A stretch of 64,000 nt of DNA from Mangrovibacterium lignilyticum (lineage in GTDB: Bacteria; Bacteroidota; Bacteroidia; Bacteroidales; Prolixibacteraceae). Below are positions 26,737 to 35,735 of this stretch, piece by piece. Position 1 is the first letter of the stretch. Each line of letters opens with the position of its first letter. The position numbers and the translations under genes were made by a program. The DNA is taken from contig NZ_WKLH01000003.1 in the NCBI RefSeq assembly GCF_010882175.1, positions 310,001 through 374,000 on the forward strand. Direction: 5' to 3'. The notes beneath the pieces were generated by a model, which saw only the letters and a list, made by a program, of their open reading frames with translations, searched no databases and was not told where the DNA came from.

Positions 26737-26801
26737 ACCAGACGTTAGCGATTAGACCAGCTGAAAATTTAGCTGAGAATGTATAAGAGCTAACGTCTGG
26801 T
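26737..26801. terminator. 13-bp inverted repeat between convergent genes
   Basis: ACCAGACGTTAGC (26737-26749) and GCTAACGTCTGGT (26789-26801) are perfect inverted copies 39 bp apart; the spacer has its own AGCT-loop-AGCT hairpin. It probably acts as a two-way terminator for the lipoprotein gene and dgt, though no strong T-run is attached. Confidence 0.5.
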
Positions 26802-26816
26802 TTCTGAAAGCTGTTT

Positions 26817-28151
26817 TTATCCGATTCCCGGTAAATTAATTCCTTTAATCTTGCGGTACAAGTCGAGGGCAAACAGGTCGGTCATTCCCGACACAAAATC
26901 AATCACCGACTGGATCTTTTCGTAATCCGTTTGATGATCGCCTTTGTATTGCGCCGGTATCAGCGACAAGATTCGTTTTGATAGCCCGGCTTTGGGTTCC
27001 AAAACAGCCTGGATAAACTCGTCGAGTAGCGTGCCCAGGATTTTGTAACCTGCCACCTCAATTTCAATCACCGAGCGGTCTTTGTAAATCTTCTCAACCG
27101 ATAGCGGAATAATCGCATCCATAGCGGCTTTCGACGATCCTGTTACTTGGTTGATCAGTGCTGTTTGGAAAGTTCCCGCCATGATCTGGTCGGCATTGTT
27201 CTCAAAAACTTCAACACATTCCTTCACCAGTTTATTAATGACTGAAGCCCGAAGGTAGGCAACCCGCTCGTTTGGATCGGTGACAATTTTGAAGTTCTCG
27301 TCCATCTTCGAAAGAATGGCCTTGTCGGCCACCGGATCGTAGAAATTCCGGAACAACTCAACGACCGTATCGTAAGAAACGATTTTCAATTTGTGCGCAT
27401 CTTCCATGTCCATGATCTGGTAGCAGATATCATCAGCTGCTTCAACCATGTAAACCAGTGGGTGACGAACGAATTTCAACGGATTGCTGCTGCTTTGTTC
27501 CAGTCCAAGTTCTTCCGCGATTCCGGTGTACAGTTCTTTTTCGGATTGAAAGAACCCGAATTTGGGTTTGGTTACGTCAATCGATTCGTAAGGGTACTTT
27601 ACGATGGAGGACAACATGGTATAGGTTAGCGCAAAGCCACCGTCTCGTCGTCCTTTAAACTGATGGCCCAGCAGTCGCAGGGCGTTGGCATTTCCGTCGA
27701 AATAAACAAAGTCGGTCCATTCGGCAGGGCTCACTTTTTCTTTCAGGTACTTGCCGTTTCCGGAGGTGAAATAGTTTGAAATCGCTTCTTCTCCGGCATG
27801 CCCGAAAGGGGGATTTCCCATGTCGTGAGCCAGGCATCCTGCGGAAACGACTGCTCCAAGTTCTGCCAATAACGGATGGGTTTCGCCTTTTTTGATCAAG
27901 CGGTCTGAGAGCATGCTGCCCAATGTTCGGCCAACGCTGGCCACCTCCAGCGAATGGGTCAGGCGGTTGTGTACGAAAATGCTTCCCGGCAGCGGGAAGA
28001 CCTGTGTCTTATTCTGCAAACGCCGGAAAGGTGATGAGAAAATCAGGCGGTCGTAATCGCGCTGAAATTGTGTTCGGTTGTAACGGTCACCTTCGTCGGT
28101 TGGCGCTAATGATCCCAGTCGTCGGGTTGATATGAGTTTATTCCAATTCAT
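26817..28151 (-). CDS. dgt: dGTP triphosphohydrolase
   Basis: The 444-residue HD-superfamily enzyme has RRLQNKTQVFP, then NRLTHSLEVASVGR (first histidine), and AHDMGNPPFGHAGEEAI with the HD pair of the metal site. Later it has EAADDICYQIMDMEDAHKL with the distal aspartate. It cleaves dGTP to deoxyguanosine and triphosphate and influences dNTP pools; relatives defend against phages. The length is right for the Bacteroidota type. It starts with MNWNKLIS, typical of the family. It stands 25 bp from the end of a YgjP-type peptidase gene, on the same strand. Confidence 0.95.
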   Translation of the reverse strand: MNWNKLISTRRLGSLAPTDEGDRYNRTQFQRDYDRLIFSSPFRRLQNKTQVFPLPGSIFVHNRLTHSLEVASVGRTLGSMLSDRLIKKGETHPLLAELGAVVSAGCLAHDMGNPPFGHAGEEAISNYFTSGNGKYLKEKVSPAEWTDFVYFDGNANALRLLGHQFKGRRDGGFALTYTMLSSIVKYPYESIDVTKPKFGFFQSEKELYTGIAEELGLEQSSSNPLKFVRHPLVYMVEAADDICYQIMDMEDAHKLKIVSYDTVVELFRNFYDPVADKAILSKMDENFKIVTDPNERVAYLRASVINKLVKECVEVFENNADQIMAGTFQTALINQVTGSSKAAMDAIIPLSVEKIYKDRSVIEIEVAGYKILGTLLDEFIQAVLEPKAGLSKRILSLIPAQYKGDHQTDYEKIQSVIDFVSGMTDLFALDLYRKIKGINLPGIG

Positions 28152-28175
28152 GTTTTTTCATTCTTCTTCAATCAG

Positions 28176-28892
28176 CTAATAAGTGTCTACGTGATACTGA
28201 TTGAGTTCTTTATCTAATTTTTTTGATCCGGGACAGATTTGTTCCAACAATTGCCAAAAACCCGGACCATGATTCTTCTCTACCGTGTGTGCCAGTTCAT
28301 GCAGAATTACATAATCAGCAAGGTGGTTGGGTAAGCGCATCAGGTGCAAATTCAGGTTGATGTTATTGACAGATGAGCAACTACCCCAGCGACTCTTAAC
28401 ATGTTTTACATACACGTTCTGAACACTCAACTGATGGTGTTGAGCCAATTCTTTTAGCCGGGAAGGCAGATAAACCTTGGCTTCCTGGCGCATAACCTGT
28501 ATGATCACTTTTCGTATAAACTGTTGAATTTCGGGCTGTTGGTGGTTTCTGGTTGAGGGAATGTTAATTTGAATAATCCCTTTCCCAACCATCGCTGAAA
28601 CTTTATTCTGGTCAACAGGAACAATTTTTAATTCATGAAATTTTGTTTTAAAACACTTGTCCGGACTGAAGATAGTTAAACCAGCTTTAATATCTTGTTG
28701 TTGTCTAAGTATCCAATCCACTTTGCTTTTGACAAAATCGATTGCTTTTTGTTCAGAAACGAGTAGCGGCATAGACACCTGAACCTTTCCATCGGGTTTT
28801 ACCCGAAGGCGAATACGGCGGGAGCGCGAATTTTTACGGATGTGTATCGCACCGATAGGTTCTAAATGAAAGTAATTGTCAGCTGTCATCAT
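28176..28892 (-). CDS. YgjP-type M48-like metallopeptidase (DUF45)
   Basis: From ATG 28892 the product has 238 residues. The longer frame would add a hydrophobic-looking tail that overlaps the next gene, so it is rejected. RIRLRVKPDGKVQVSMP is the common start of the YgjP/DUF45 family. VKSRWGSCSS and VILHELAHTVEKNHGPGFW give the zinc site HELAH and the third ligand region. Cytosolic; the physiological substrate is unknown. The divergent gene upstream begins 45 bp away. Confidence 0.9.
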   Translation of the reverse strand: MMTADNYFHLEPIGAIHIRKNSRSRRIRLRVKPDGKVQVSMPLLVSEQKAIDFVKSKVDWILRQQQDIKAGLTIFSPDKCFKTKFHELKIVPVDQNKVSAMVGKGIIQINIPSTRNHQQPEIQQFIRKVIIQVMRQEAKVYLPSRLKELAQHHQLSVQNVYVKHVKSRWGSCSSVNNINLNLHLMRLPNHLADYVILHELAHTVEKNHGPGFWQLLEQICPGSKKLDKELNQYHVDTY

Positions 28893-28937
28893 TGGATATC
28901 TGCTGACGAAGATAAGCAATCCCCTAAATTTTGAGAT

Positions 28938-29642
28938 ATGGAACCAAAAAATGCAATTGAAGTTTTCGGAACGATTAGGAAACAGGAAACTGTGATGACG
29001 ATCGACGATAAAGTTCAAACCGGGACCTTGGTTTTCGAAGCCTTGTCACCGTTCCCGGGTTATTATCATGAAACCCCTTTTGGTGCAAATCCGATTTATA
29101 TGTATTTGGCATTGCAAACACAATACCCGTTAATGGATATCATTCGCGCGACACAGAAGGTTGAGAAAGTGTTTAATGAGAAATTTGATGCCGGGAAAGG
29201 TTTCATCGAATTGGTCGATACAACCTACAATGTTTTGCGTATTCGTCATTTAAACCGCTACGATTTGATTGGTGATTTGCAAAAAGCCTACAATGATCAG
29301 GGTATCTATTTTATGGTGAAAAGTAAAAAAGGATTAGAGGCGACGGCACAAATAAAAGTGGTGAAGTTTTTCAACCTGACTCAGATTGATGAGGGAATTT
29401 ACCTGGACAATAAAGAAGATTTTCACGCTTATGTAGAATTACCCAAAGAGCTTAGCTGGGAAGATTTTAATGCCCTTTCGAACCGGGTGAGTTATAATTG
29501 GGAAGAAAGTAAGTTCGATGCGGCGCAGGGGGCATTTATTCACAATGGTGTGCTGCACGAGTTTGTACGGATCTATTCAACGAAATTGAATTTGGAATAT
29601 TTACAGGCGCTGCGTAAGCTTTACCTGGAAAAATTGAAGTAG
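28938..29642 (+). CDS. conserved protein of unknown function
   Basis: A 234-residue soluble protein, without signal peptide or membrane segments and without cysteines. It is well formed: codon use matches its neighbours, the frame is clean, and a bidirectional terminator follows at once. Aromatic residues are many (FPGYYHETPFGANPIYMYLAL). I recognise no family. It starts at ATG 28938 in a tight divergent arrangement with the YgjP-type peptidase. Confidence 0.75.
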   Translation: MEPKNAIEVFGTIRKQETVMTIDDKVQTGTLVFEALSPFPGYYHETPFGANPIYMYLALQTQYPLMDIIRATQKVEKVFNEKFDAGKGFIELVDTTYNVLRIRHLNRYDLIGDLQKAYNDQGIYFMVKSKKGLEATAQIKVVKFFNLTQIDEGIYLDNKEDFHAYVELPKELSWEDFNALSNRVSYNWEESKFDAAQGAFIHNGVLHEFVRIYSTKLNLEYLQALRKLYLEKLK

Positions 29643-29666
29643 TATTTTTTTGACATAGTGGAAAAA

Positions 29667-29704
29667 AAAAGATGTCAGTCCCTTTGAAGGAGCTGGCATC
29701 TTTT
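29667..29704. terminator. bidirectional terminator between convergent genes
   Basis: AAAAGATGTCAG (29667-29678) pairs with CTGGCATCTTTT (29693-29704), one G-U pair, with A-run to the left and T-run to the right. Serves the unknown gene and gltX. Confidence 0.85.
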
Positions 29705-29734
29705 GTTTTGGATCCTTTCGATACGAAAGGTATT

Positions 29735-31258
29735 TTATTTGATCGTCGCAATTGCTTTTTCGATTCGGGCAATGGTTTCGTCTTTTCCGATCAGTTCGCA
29801 CATGTCGAACAGGTCAATTCCCTGGCTGCTGCCAACCAGGGCCAAACGAATGGGCACCATCACAACACCGAATCCCCAGCCTTTATCACTCATGAAAGCT
29901 GAGAATTCTTCTTTGATCGCGGAAGCATTCCATTCTTCGGTTCCTTTAAAAAGAGTTACAATTTCCGAAAGCATAGCCGGAGAGTCTTCCTTCCATTTCT
30001 TTTTAACGGTTTTCTCGTCGTAGCTTTCCGGGGCCTGGAAGAAGTAACTGCCTTGCTCCCACAATTCGCTGACAAATTCGCAGCGTTCTTTAATCAGCCC
30101 GATAATGCGGGTGACTTTTGTATCTTCCAAGGTGATTGCCTTTTTCGCCAATATTGGTTTGAAAAGCTCGGTCAACTCTTCGTCCGACTTTTCCTGCAGG
30201 TAGTGGCGGTTGAACCATTTGGCTTTTTCGGGGTCGAAACGGGCGCCTGATTTGACAACGCGGTCGAGGCTGAAGCTTTCGATCAGTTCTTCCATGCTGA
30301 AGAATTCCTGCTCTGTTCCGGCATTCCATCCCAGTAAGGCCAGCAAGTTCACAAAAGCTTCAGGGAAATAGCCATCCTCGCGGTAACCACGGGAAATTTC
30401 ACCGCTTTTAGGATCGGTCCACAGTAACGGGAATACCGGGAAGCCTAATTTATCGCCATCGCGTTTGCTTAGTTTTCCTTTTCCTGTTGGTTTTAAAATC
30501 AAGGGTAAATGCGCAAATTGGGGACGGTTTTCAGCCCAGCCCAGTGCTTCGTATAATAATACGTGAAGCGGCATGGATGGTAACCATTCTTCGCCACGGA
30601 TCACATGCGAGATTTTCATCAGGTGGTCGTCCACCACGTTTGCCAGGTGATAGGTTGGCATTCCGTCGGCTTTAAACAACACTTTATCATCAAGCTGATT
30701 CGTGTTGAATTTAACTTCCCCACGGATCAAATCTTTTTCAGCAACATCGGTGTTCTCCGGCATTTTAAAACGGATAACCCACGATTCTCCGTTGGCAATC
30801 TTTTGTTGCACTTCCTCGGCTGACAGTGTCAGTGAGTTTTTCAACTGATTGCGTGTATGTAAGTCGTATGAGAAGACTGTTTTGTTTTCTTCAGCAGCTT
30901 TTCGAATTTCATCCAGTTCCTCGGGTGTGTCAAAAGCATAGTAAGCATTGCCGCTTTCAATCAGCTGATCGGCATACTGGCGGTACATTGCTTTGCGCTC
31001 ACTTTGACGGTAAGGGCCATATTCTCCACCAACGCCGGCACCTTCATCAGGCATCAGTCCGCACCATTGCAAGGCTTCGATAATATAGTCTTCAGCACCC
31101 GGCACATAGCGGGTCTGATCGGTGTCTTCAATCCGTAATAAAAAGTCGCCACCTAATTTTTTGGCAAATAAGTAATTGAACAGGGCTGTGCGAACACCTC
31201 CCATATGTAATGGTCCCGTTGGACTCGGTGCAAAACGTACCCTCACTTTAGCTTCCAT
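29735..31258 (-). CDS. gltX: glutamate--tRNA ligase
   Basis: The 507-residue class I synthetase has the HIGH-type motif PSPTGPLHMGGVRTALFNYL (residues about 11-30) and KLSKRDGDK (KMSKS type), plus RIEDTDQTR. It charges tRNA-Glu, and the length fits a discriminating bacterial GluRS. A well-formed promoter lies upstream and a terminator directly after the gene. Confidence 0.97.
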   Translation of the reverse strand: MEAKVRVRFAPSPTGPLHMGGVRTALFNYLFAKKLGGDFLLRIEDTDQTRYVPGAEDYIIEALQWCGLMPDEGAGVGGEYGPYRQSERKAMYRQYADQLIESGNAYYAFDTPEELDEIRKAAEENKTVFSYDLHTRNQLKNSLTLSAEEVQQKIANGESWVIRFKMPENTDVAEKDLIRGEVKFNTNQLDDKVLFKADGMPTYHLANVVDDHLMKISHVIRGEEWLPSMPLHVLLYEALGWAENRPQFAHLPLILKPTGKGKLSKRDGDKLGFPVFPLLWTDPKSGEISRGYREDGYFPEAFVNLLALLGWNAGTEQEFFSMEELIESFSLDRVVKSGARFDPEKAKWFNRHYLQEKSDEELTELFKPILAKKAITLEDTKVTRIIGLIKERCEFVSELWEQGSYFFQAPESYDEKTVKKKWKEDSPAMLSEIVTLFKGTEEWNASAIKEEFSAFMSDKGWGFGVVMVPIRLALVGSSQGIDLFDMCELIGKDETIARIEKAIATIK

Positions 31259-31283
31259 GTCTGTAATAATTCAGTTTTGCCCG

Positions 31284-31312
31284 CAAAGATAGGTATTTTT
31301 GAAGCGGTCAAA
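31284..31312 (-). promoter_or_regulatory. promoter of gltX
   Basis: On the minus strand the -7 box TATCTTTG (31284-31291) and a -33 TTTG (31309-31312) are 17 bp apart, a textbook Bacteroidota promoter. The leader is about 20 nt. Confidence 0.8.
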
Positions 31313-31515
31313 AACGGTTTTGAAAAAACTAAATTCAGGAAAGCCAAAATCATGTGAATAAGCGGAGTGTAGCGTGCAATAACGTGAACCCCGGACAACC
31401 AAAAACAAAAAAAAATAGTCGGGATTTGTAATTCTTGCGAATTATCGGGACAAATCGGATAGGTGATTTAAAATCGATCTATGTTTTTAAACTCACTCGA
31501 ATAGGCAATTAAGTT

Positions 31516-31523
31516 TAACTTTG
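31516..31523 (+). promoter_or_regulatory. -7 box of the S46 peptidase gene
   Basis: TAACTTTG is an exact TAnnTTTG, 40 bp before the ATG. No clear -33 element is seen. The 304 bp between gltX and this gene hold nothing else I can identify. Confidence 0.55.
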
Positions 31524-31562
31524 CAAAATTTCGAAAGCTATTTATATTTTAACAGATAAAGG

Positions 31563-33758
31563 ATGAAGAGAATATTTCTTTTTGTAGTCACTCTTGGATT
31601 GTTGTGGCAGGGTAATGTCCGTGCGGATGAGGGAATGTGGCTACCGGCGCTTGTTCAGAAATTGAACATCGCTGATATGCAGAAAATGGGATGCGAGTTG
31701 AGTGCAGATGATATCTATAGTATCAATCATTCAAGTTTGAAAGATGCTGTGGTTGCTTTAGATCATGGTTCTTGTACTGCGGAACTGGTTTCACCCAAAG
31801 GGTTATTGCTAACCAATCACCACTGTGGTTTTGGCGAAATTCAGGCTCACAGTTCTGTGGAGCACGATTACCTCCGCGATGGTTTTTGGGCAAAATCATA
31901 TGAAGAAGAATTACCGAATCCGGGTAAAACGGTTTCATTTTTAATTCGTGTTGAAGACGTTACTGCGAAAGTGCTTGAAGGCGTTGATTTCAAAACGTCA
32001 GAAGACGACCGGAAAGAAAAAATCCAGAAAGCTTCTTTTGAAATTCAAAAAGCAGCAACTGAAGGCAACGATTACGAAGCACGGGTACAGCCGCTTTTCG
32101 AAGGTAACCAGTACTTCTTGTTTATTTACGAGACTTTCCGCGATGTACGTTTAGTAGGTACACCTCCGGCATCAATCGGAAAATTTGGTGGCGATACAGA
32201 TAACTGGATGTGGCCCCGTCATACCGGCGATTTCTCCATGTTCCGCGTATATTGCAGTCCCGATGGCAAACCGGCTGAATACTCAGAAGACAATGTTCCT
32301 TACGAACCAAAGCACCATTTACCCATCTCGCTGGATGGTTATGAAGATGGCGATTTTGCCATGGTCATGGGATATCCCGGACGTACGAACCGCTACAAAT
32401 CTTCTTTCGGTGTGGAATACACCATGAACGTAACCAACCCGGTTCGCATCAAAGCGCGTTCGGTGAAATTGGCGATTTTGAAAGATTATATGGCAAGCAG
32501 CCAGAAAGCGCACATTCAATATGCGTCGAAATATGCCCGTAGTTCAAACTATTACAAATACAGTATTGGTCAAAACAAAGGATTGAATGCCTTGAACGTG
32601 GTGGCCAAGAAGAAAGAACTGGAAGCTAAATTTACGCAATGGGTTAGCGAAAGCCCCGAGCGCCAGGAAAAATACGGTGACGCTTTAAGTATCATCGAAG
32701 ATTCGTACAAAGAACAACGGGACGATTTGGCATCGGAATACCTCATGGAAACCATGTTCAGAGGACCCGAGCTTTTTGCATTCTGTATGAATCTGAAAGG
32801 TTTGCACGAAGCACTTAAATCAGGTAGCAGCGAAGACCGCATTCAGTTAAATGTGGCCCGTGTTGAGTCTCGTTTGGATGAGTTCTTCAAAGACTACGAT
32901 GCCGCGACTGATGAAAAGGTAGCCGGAGCATTGATTGATGTTTTCAAAGAAAATGTTGATCCGGCTTTTTACCCGTCTTTCTTCGCTGAAATGACCAAGA
33001 AATACAAAGGTGATGCGAAGGCATTCATGGCCGATGTGTACAGCAAAACCATCTTTGCCGATCAGGTTAAACTGGAAGCCTTCCTGGCAAAACCAAATCT
33101 GAAAACCATTGATAAAGACCCGGCTTTCCAGATTGCTGAAAGTATCTTCCGCCAGGCAACTATTTTGGGAGAGATTGTCAACCGTACGTCGGGTGATGTG
33201 GTCAAAGGTCGTCGGTTGTTTGTTGCCGGTTTGATGGAGATGGAGAAAGATCGCAAATTTTATCCCGATGCGAACAGCTCCATGCGTTTGACTTACGGAA
33301 CTGTTGGCGACTACATTCCGCGCGATGGTGTGAAATATGATTTCTACACGACCCTGAAAGGTTATATCGAGAAAGAAATCCCCGGTGATGATGAGTTCGA
33401 TGTTCCTGCTCGCCTGAAGGATTTGTACTATGCCAAAGACTATGGCGATTATGCCGATGCGAGCGGCGAGTTACGGACTTGCTTTACTTCCAATAACGAC
33501 ATTACCGGCGGTAACTCGGGTAGCCCTGTAATCAACAGTAAAGGTCAGTTGATGGGGATTGCGTTCGATGGCAACTGGGAAGCGATGAGCGGTGATATCG
33601 CTTTTGAACCGGAATTGCAAAAGTGTATTTCTGTTGATATTCGTTTTGTGCTGTGGACAATCGACAAGTTTGCCGGAGCGAAAAACCTGATCGACGAAAT
33701 GACCGTAGTGAAATCGGATAAAAAGGTAGAAAGAGATATTGCGTCGACTGAGAAATAA
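31563..33758 (+). CDS. S46 family dipeptidyl peptidase, DPP7-like
   Basis: The 731-residue protein has a signal peptide ending near VRA. Catalytic elements of the S46 family are present: TNHHCGF (H86/H87), the Asp region FGGDTDNWMWPRH, and TGGNSGSP with the nucleophile S652. Eighteen residues after the serine is G670 in AFDGNWEAMSGDI. P. gingivalis DPP7 has Gly at that spacing and DPP11 has Arg, so a preference for hydrophobic rather than acidic P1 residues is inferred. It removes N-terminal dipeptides from oligopeptides in the periplasm during amino acid feeding. A hairpin terminator follows. Confidence 0.93.
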   Translation: MKRIFLFVVTLGLLWQGNVRADEGMWLPALVQKLNIADMQKMGCELSADDIYSINHSSLKDAVVALDHGSCTAELVSPKGLLLTNHHCGFGEIQAHSSVEHDYLRDGFWAKSYEEELPNPGKTVSFLIRVEDVTAKVLEGVDFKTSEDDRKEKIQKASFEIQKAATEGNDYEARVQPLFEGNQYFLFIYETFRDVRLVGTPPASIGKFGGDTDNWMWPRHTGDFSMFRVYCSPDGKPAEYSEDNVPYEPKHHLPISLDGYEDGDFAMVMGYPGRTNRYKSSFGVEYTMNVTNPVRIKARSVKLAILKDYMASSQKAHIQYASKYARSSNYYKYSIGQNKGLNALNVVAKKKELEAKFTQWVSESPERQEKYGDALSIIEDSYKEQRDDLASEYLMETMFRGPELFAFCMNLKGLHEALKSGSSEDRIQLNVARVESRLDEFFKDYDAATDEKVAGALIDVFKENVDPAFYPSFFAEMTKKYKGDAKAFMADVYSKTIFADQVKLEAFLAKPNLKTIDKDPAFQIAESIFRQATILGEIVNRTSGDVVKGRRLFVAGLMEMEKDRKFYPDANSSMRLTYGTVGDYIPRDGVKYDFYTTLKGYIEKEIPGDDEFDVPARLKDLYYAKDYGDYADASGELRTCFTSNNDITGGNSGSPVINSKGQLMGIAFDGNWEAMSGDIAFEPELQKCISVDIRFVLWTIDKFAGAKNLIDEMTVVKSDKKVERDIASTEK

Positions 33759-33782
33759 ACGCCGATGCATCCGATGATATTC

Positions 33783-33817
33783 AAGGCTGTTCCTTTCCGG
33801 GAGCAGCCTTTTGTTTT
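33783..33817 (+). terminator. terminator of the S46 peptidase gene
   Basis: AAGGCTGTTC (33783-33792) pairs with GAGCAGCCTT (33801-33810) with one G-U pair, then T-rich DNA. Confidence 0.8.
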
Positions 33818-33910
33818 TTTGCCTGCCGTTCATCCTAATTTAGCCGGATAACTCTATATTTATTCCTTCGAATCACAAGTTGGCTTTGTCGGCTTTCAAT
33901 TTTGAAATTC

Positions 33911-35251
33911 ATGAAGAGAAGAATCGCGCTGTTTGTCGTTCTGCTGATTATCTTATCGGCGGGTTTCTACCTGAACCTGGTCTTGCCCGTGATAACCGGC
34001 TATGCGGCTAAAAATCTCGCATCCGGGGTATTTGTGGCTGGTCGGTCGCAAGAGTCGCTGGAATCGGAAGATCTGAACTTCTCGGTTATCAAGTTCACCG
34101 AGAATAAAGTCGATTTTGAAAATAAGGAAGTGACTTCCCGGTTTTTGTGGGGCAAGTCAACGGCTGTTTATATTGAAGGGTACGGTTGCACCCTGGTTGA
34201 GGATTATACCGCTGATGAGATTCGCAACCGTCATTATCCGCAAACGCATGTTTTACCGACAAATCCCGACAGCATTGCCTGGCCAATGGGGGCGGCGACG
34301 GCTGATAGCCTTCCGGCAGGAATTGATATCCCGAAGTTGAATCATGCGGTAGCGAAGGTCATGTCCGACAGTATTCCGTTTAAAGGAACCTTTGCCTTGA
34401 TGGTGGTTTACAAAGGGCAAGCTGTAGCCGAAGTTTACCGCAACGACTTCACCCGTAATACGCGTTTCCTGGGCTGGTCGATGGGCAAGAGCTTTGTCAA
34501 TACATTGGTTGGTATTCGCGAAAAACAAGGAATGATAGACATTAATGCGCCGCTGTCGTTTTCGACCTGGGATGCGGGCGATCCCCGGCAGATCACAACG
34601 AATAACCTCATGCACATGAATTCGGGCCTGGAATGGGATGAAAGTTACGGCACCCTGTCGGATGTAACGGTTATGCTGCATAAAGAGGGTGATATGGCCA
34701 GCTACGCCCTGGAACACGACGTTGCCTATCCGGCTGATTCGGTCTGGGCATACTCGTCCGGAACCACCAATATTGCCTGCCTGGCGCTGCGGCAGACGTT
34801 TGCCTCGGATGCCGACTACTGGCGGTTTCCCCGCGAACAACTCTTCAATAAAATCGGTATGAGAAGCGCAGTGCTTGAAATGGACGCTTCTGGTACTTTC
34901 GTCGGTTCGTCGTATGTGTATGCAACCCTGCGCGACTATGCCCGTTTTGGCTTGCTGTATCTGAAAAACGGGAACTGGCTCGGCGAGCAAATTCTGCCCG
35001 ACAATTGGGTGTCATACACCACAACTCCGGCGAAAGGCTCTGATGGCAACTATGGCGCTTTCTTTTGGCTCAACCTGTCGGGCGACCAACCCGATGCGCC
35101 TGCCGATACCTACATGAGTAAAGGGCACGACGGACAGTTTATAATCATCATCCCTTCAAAAGACCTGGTGGTGGTGCGTACCGGCTATTCGAAAAAAGGT
35201 GAGTTCAGTACCAACGAAATGTTGAAGGAAATTCTGAAGAGTTTGGAGTAA
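33911..35251 (+). CDS. serine hydrolase of the class C beta-lactamase/S12 family
   Basis: The 446-residue protein starts at ATG 33911 (a TTG three codons earlier is also in frame). One N-terminal membrane anchor lies at about residues 7-25, with a periplasmic domain behind it. The SxxK motif is S190-M-G-K193. The second motif is YSSGTTN, where YxN is expected, and KGHDGQ takes the place of KTG. This places it among esterase or D-amino peptidase relatives rather than true beta-lactamases. It is monocistronic; a 21-bp repeat array starts 40 bp after its stop. Confidence 0.88.
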   Translation: MKRRIALFVVLLIILSAGFYLNLVLPVITGYAAKNLASGVFVAGRSQESLESEDLNFSVIKFTENKVDFENKEVTSRFLWGKSTAVYIEGYGCTLVEDYTADEIRNRHYPQTHVLPTNPDSIAWPMGAATADSLPAGIDIPKLNHAVAKVMSDSIPFKGTFALMVVYKGQAVAEVYRNDFTRNTRFLGWSMGKSFVNTLVGIREKQGMIDINAPLSFSTWDAGDPRQITTNNLMHMNSGLEWDESYGTLSDVTVMLHKEGDMASYALEHDVAYPADSVWAYSSGTTNIACLALRQTFASDADYWRFPREQLFNKIGMRSAVLEMDASGTFVGSSYVYATLRDYARFGLLYLKNGNWLGEQILPDNWVSYTTTPAKGSDGNYGAFFWLNLSGDQPDAPADTYMSKGHDGQFIIIIPSKDLVVVRTGYSKKGEFSTNEMLKEILKSLE

Positions 35252-35290
35252 TATCGCAGTTAGCGGCTTTTTTTTCAACCGAAATTACCT

Positions 35291-35563
35291 GACGGGACGA
35301 CTTTCCGGCCAATTTATTGGCCAGTTTTTATGAAAGTGTACAACGACCTAAAAAAACCGCGCATAGATTTAATGAATTCGTACAGTGTCCTAAAAAGACC
35401 GCGCACAGTTTTTATAAAATGGGATAGCGGCCTAAAAACCTTGCGCACAGATTTAATGAATCCGTACAAGGGCCTAAAAACATGGCGCGCAGATTTAATC
35501 AATTGGAGCAGTTTGGTAAAAACTAAATTTTACTTTTTACCAAACCGTACTGTTTCCTAAAAA
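35291..35563. repeat. degenerate 21-bp tandem array B (13 units)
   Basis: Units of exactly 21 bp begin at 35291, 35312, 35333, 35354 and so on to 35543. Two types alternate. One carries a CGCGCACAGATTTAATG-like core (35354, 35396, 35438, 35480). The other carries a GTACA core and ends in CCTAAAA (35333, 35375, 35417, 35459). This makes a 42-bp higher-order unit. Both strands stay open through much of it (62 codons minus, 76 plus), the minus reading being FIK-rich and FRPL-rich heptads. Neither has an established start or relatives I know. It lies between convergent genes, before the manC terminator. Confidence 0.88.
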
Positions 35564-35678
35564 CTCGCTAGTAGGATCAGTCTCTTTGTAATCGATTCGA
35601 AAGAAAGCGTCCGACTTTTCTTTCAAACACATCCGGGTATCTGCGGTTGCTTAAAATGATTGCGTAAAGACGCACAAA

Positions 35679-35713
35679 AAAAGGTGTCTTCACTGCTTGC
35701 AAAGACACCTTTT
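35679..35713. terminator. terminator of manC
   Basis: AAAAGGTGTCTT (35679-35690) pairs with AAGACACCTTTT (35702-35713) around an eleven-base loop. A- and T-runs make it bidirectional. Confidence 0.85.
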
Positions 35714-35735
35714 CCGGCTTTATGGTGATGGTAGT

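Noticed and set aside
28893-29018. long start of the YgjP-type peptidase
   Set aside because: It would overlap the divergent gene at 28938 and adds sequence foreign to the family.
35314-35502. 62-codon minus-strand ORF with FIK/FRPL repeats
   Set aside because: It stays open only because the repeat unit is a multiple of three; the plus strand is open as well. Kept as a repeat array.
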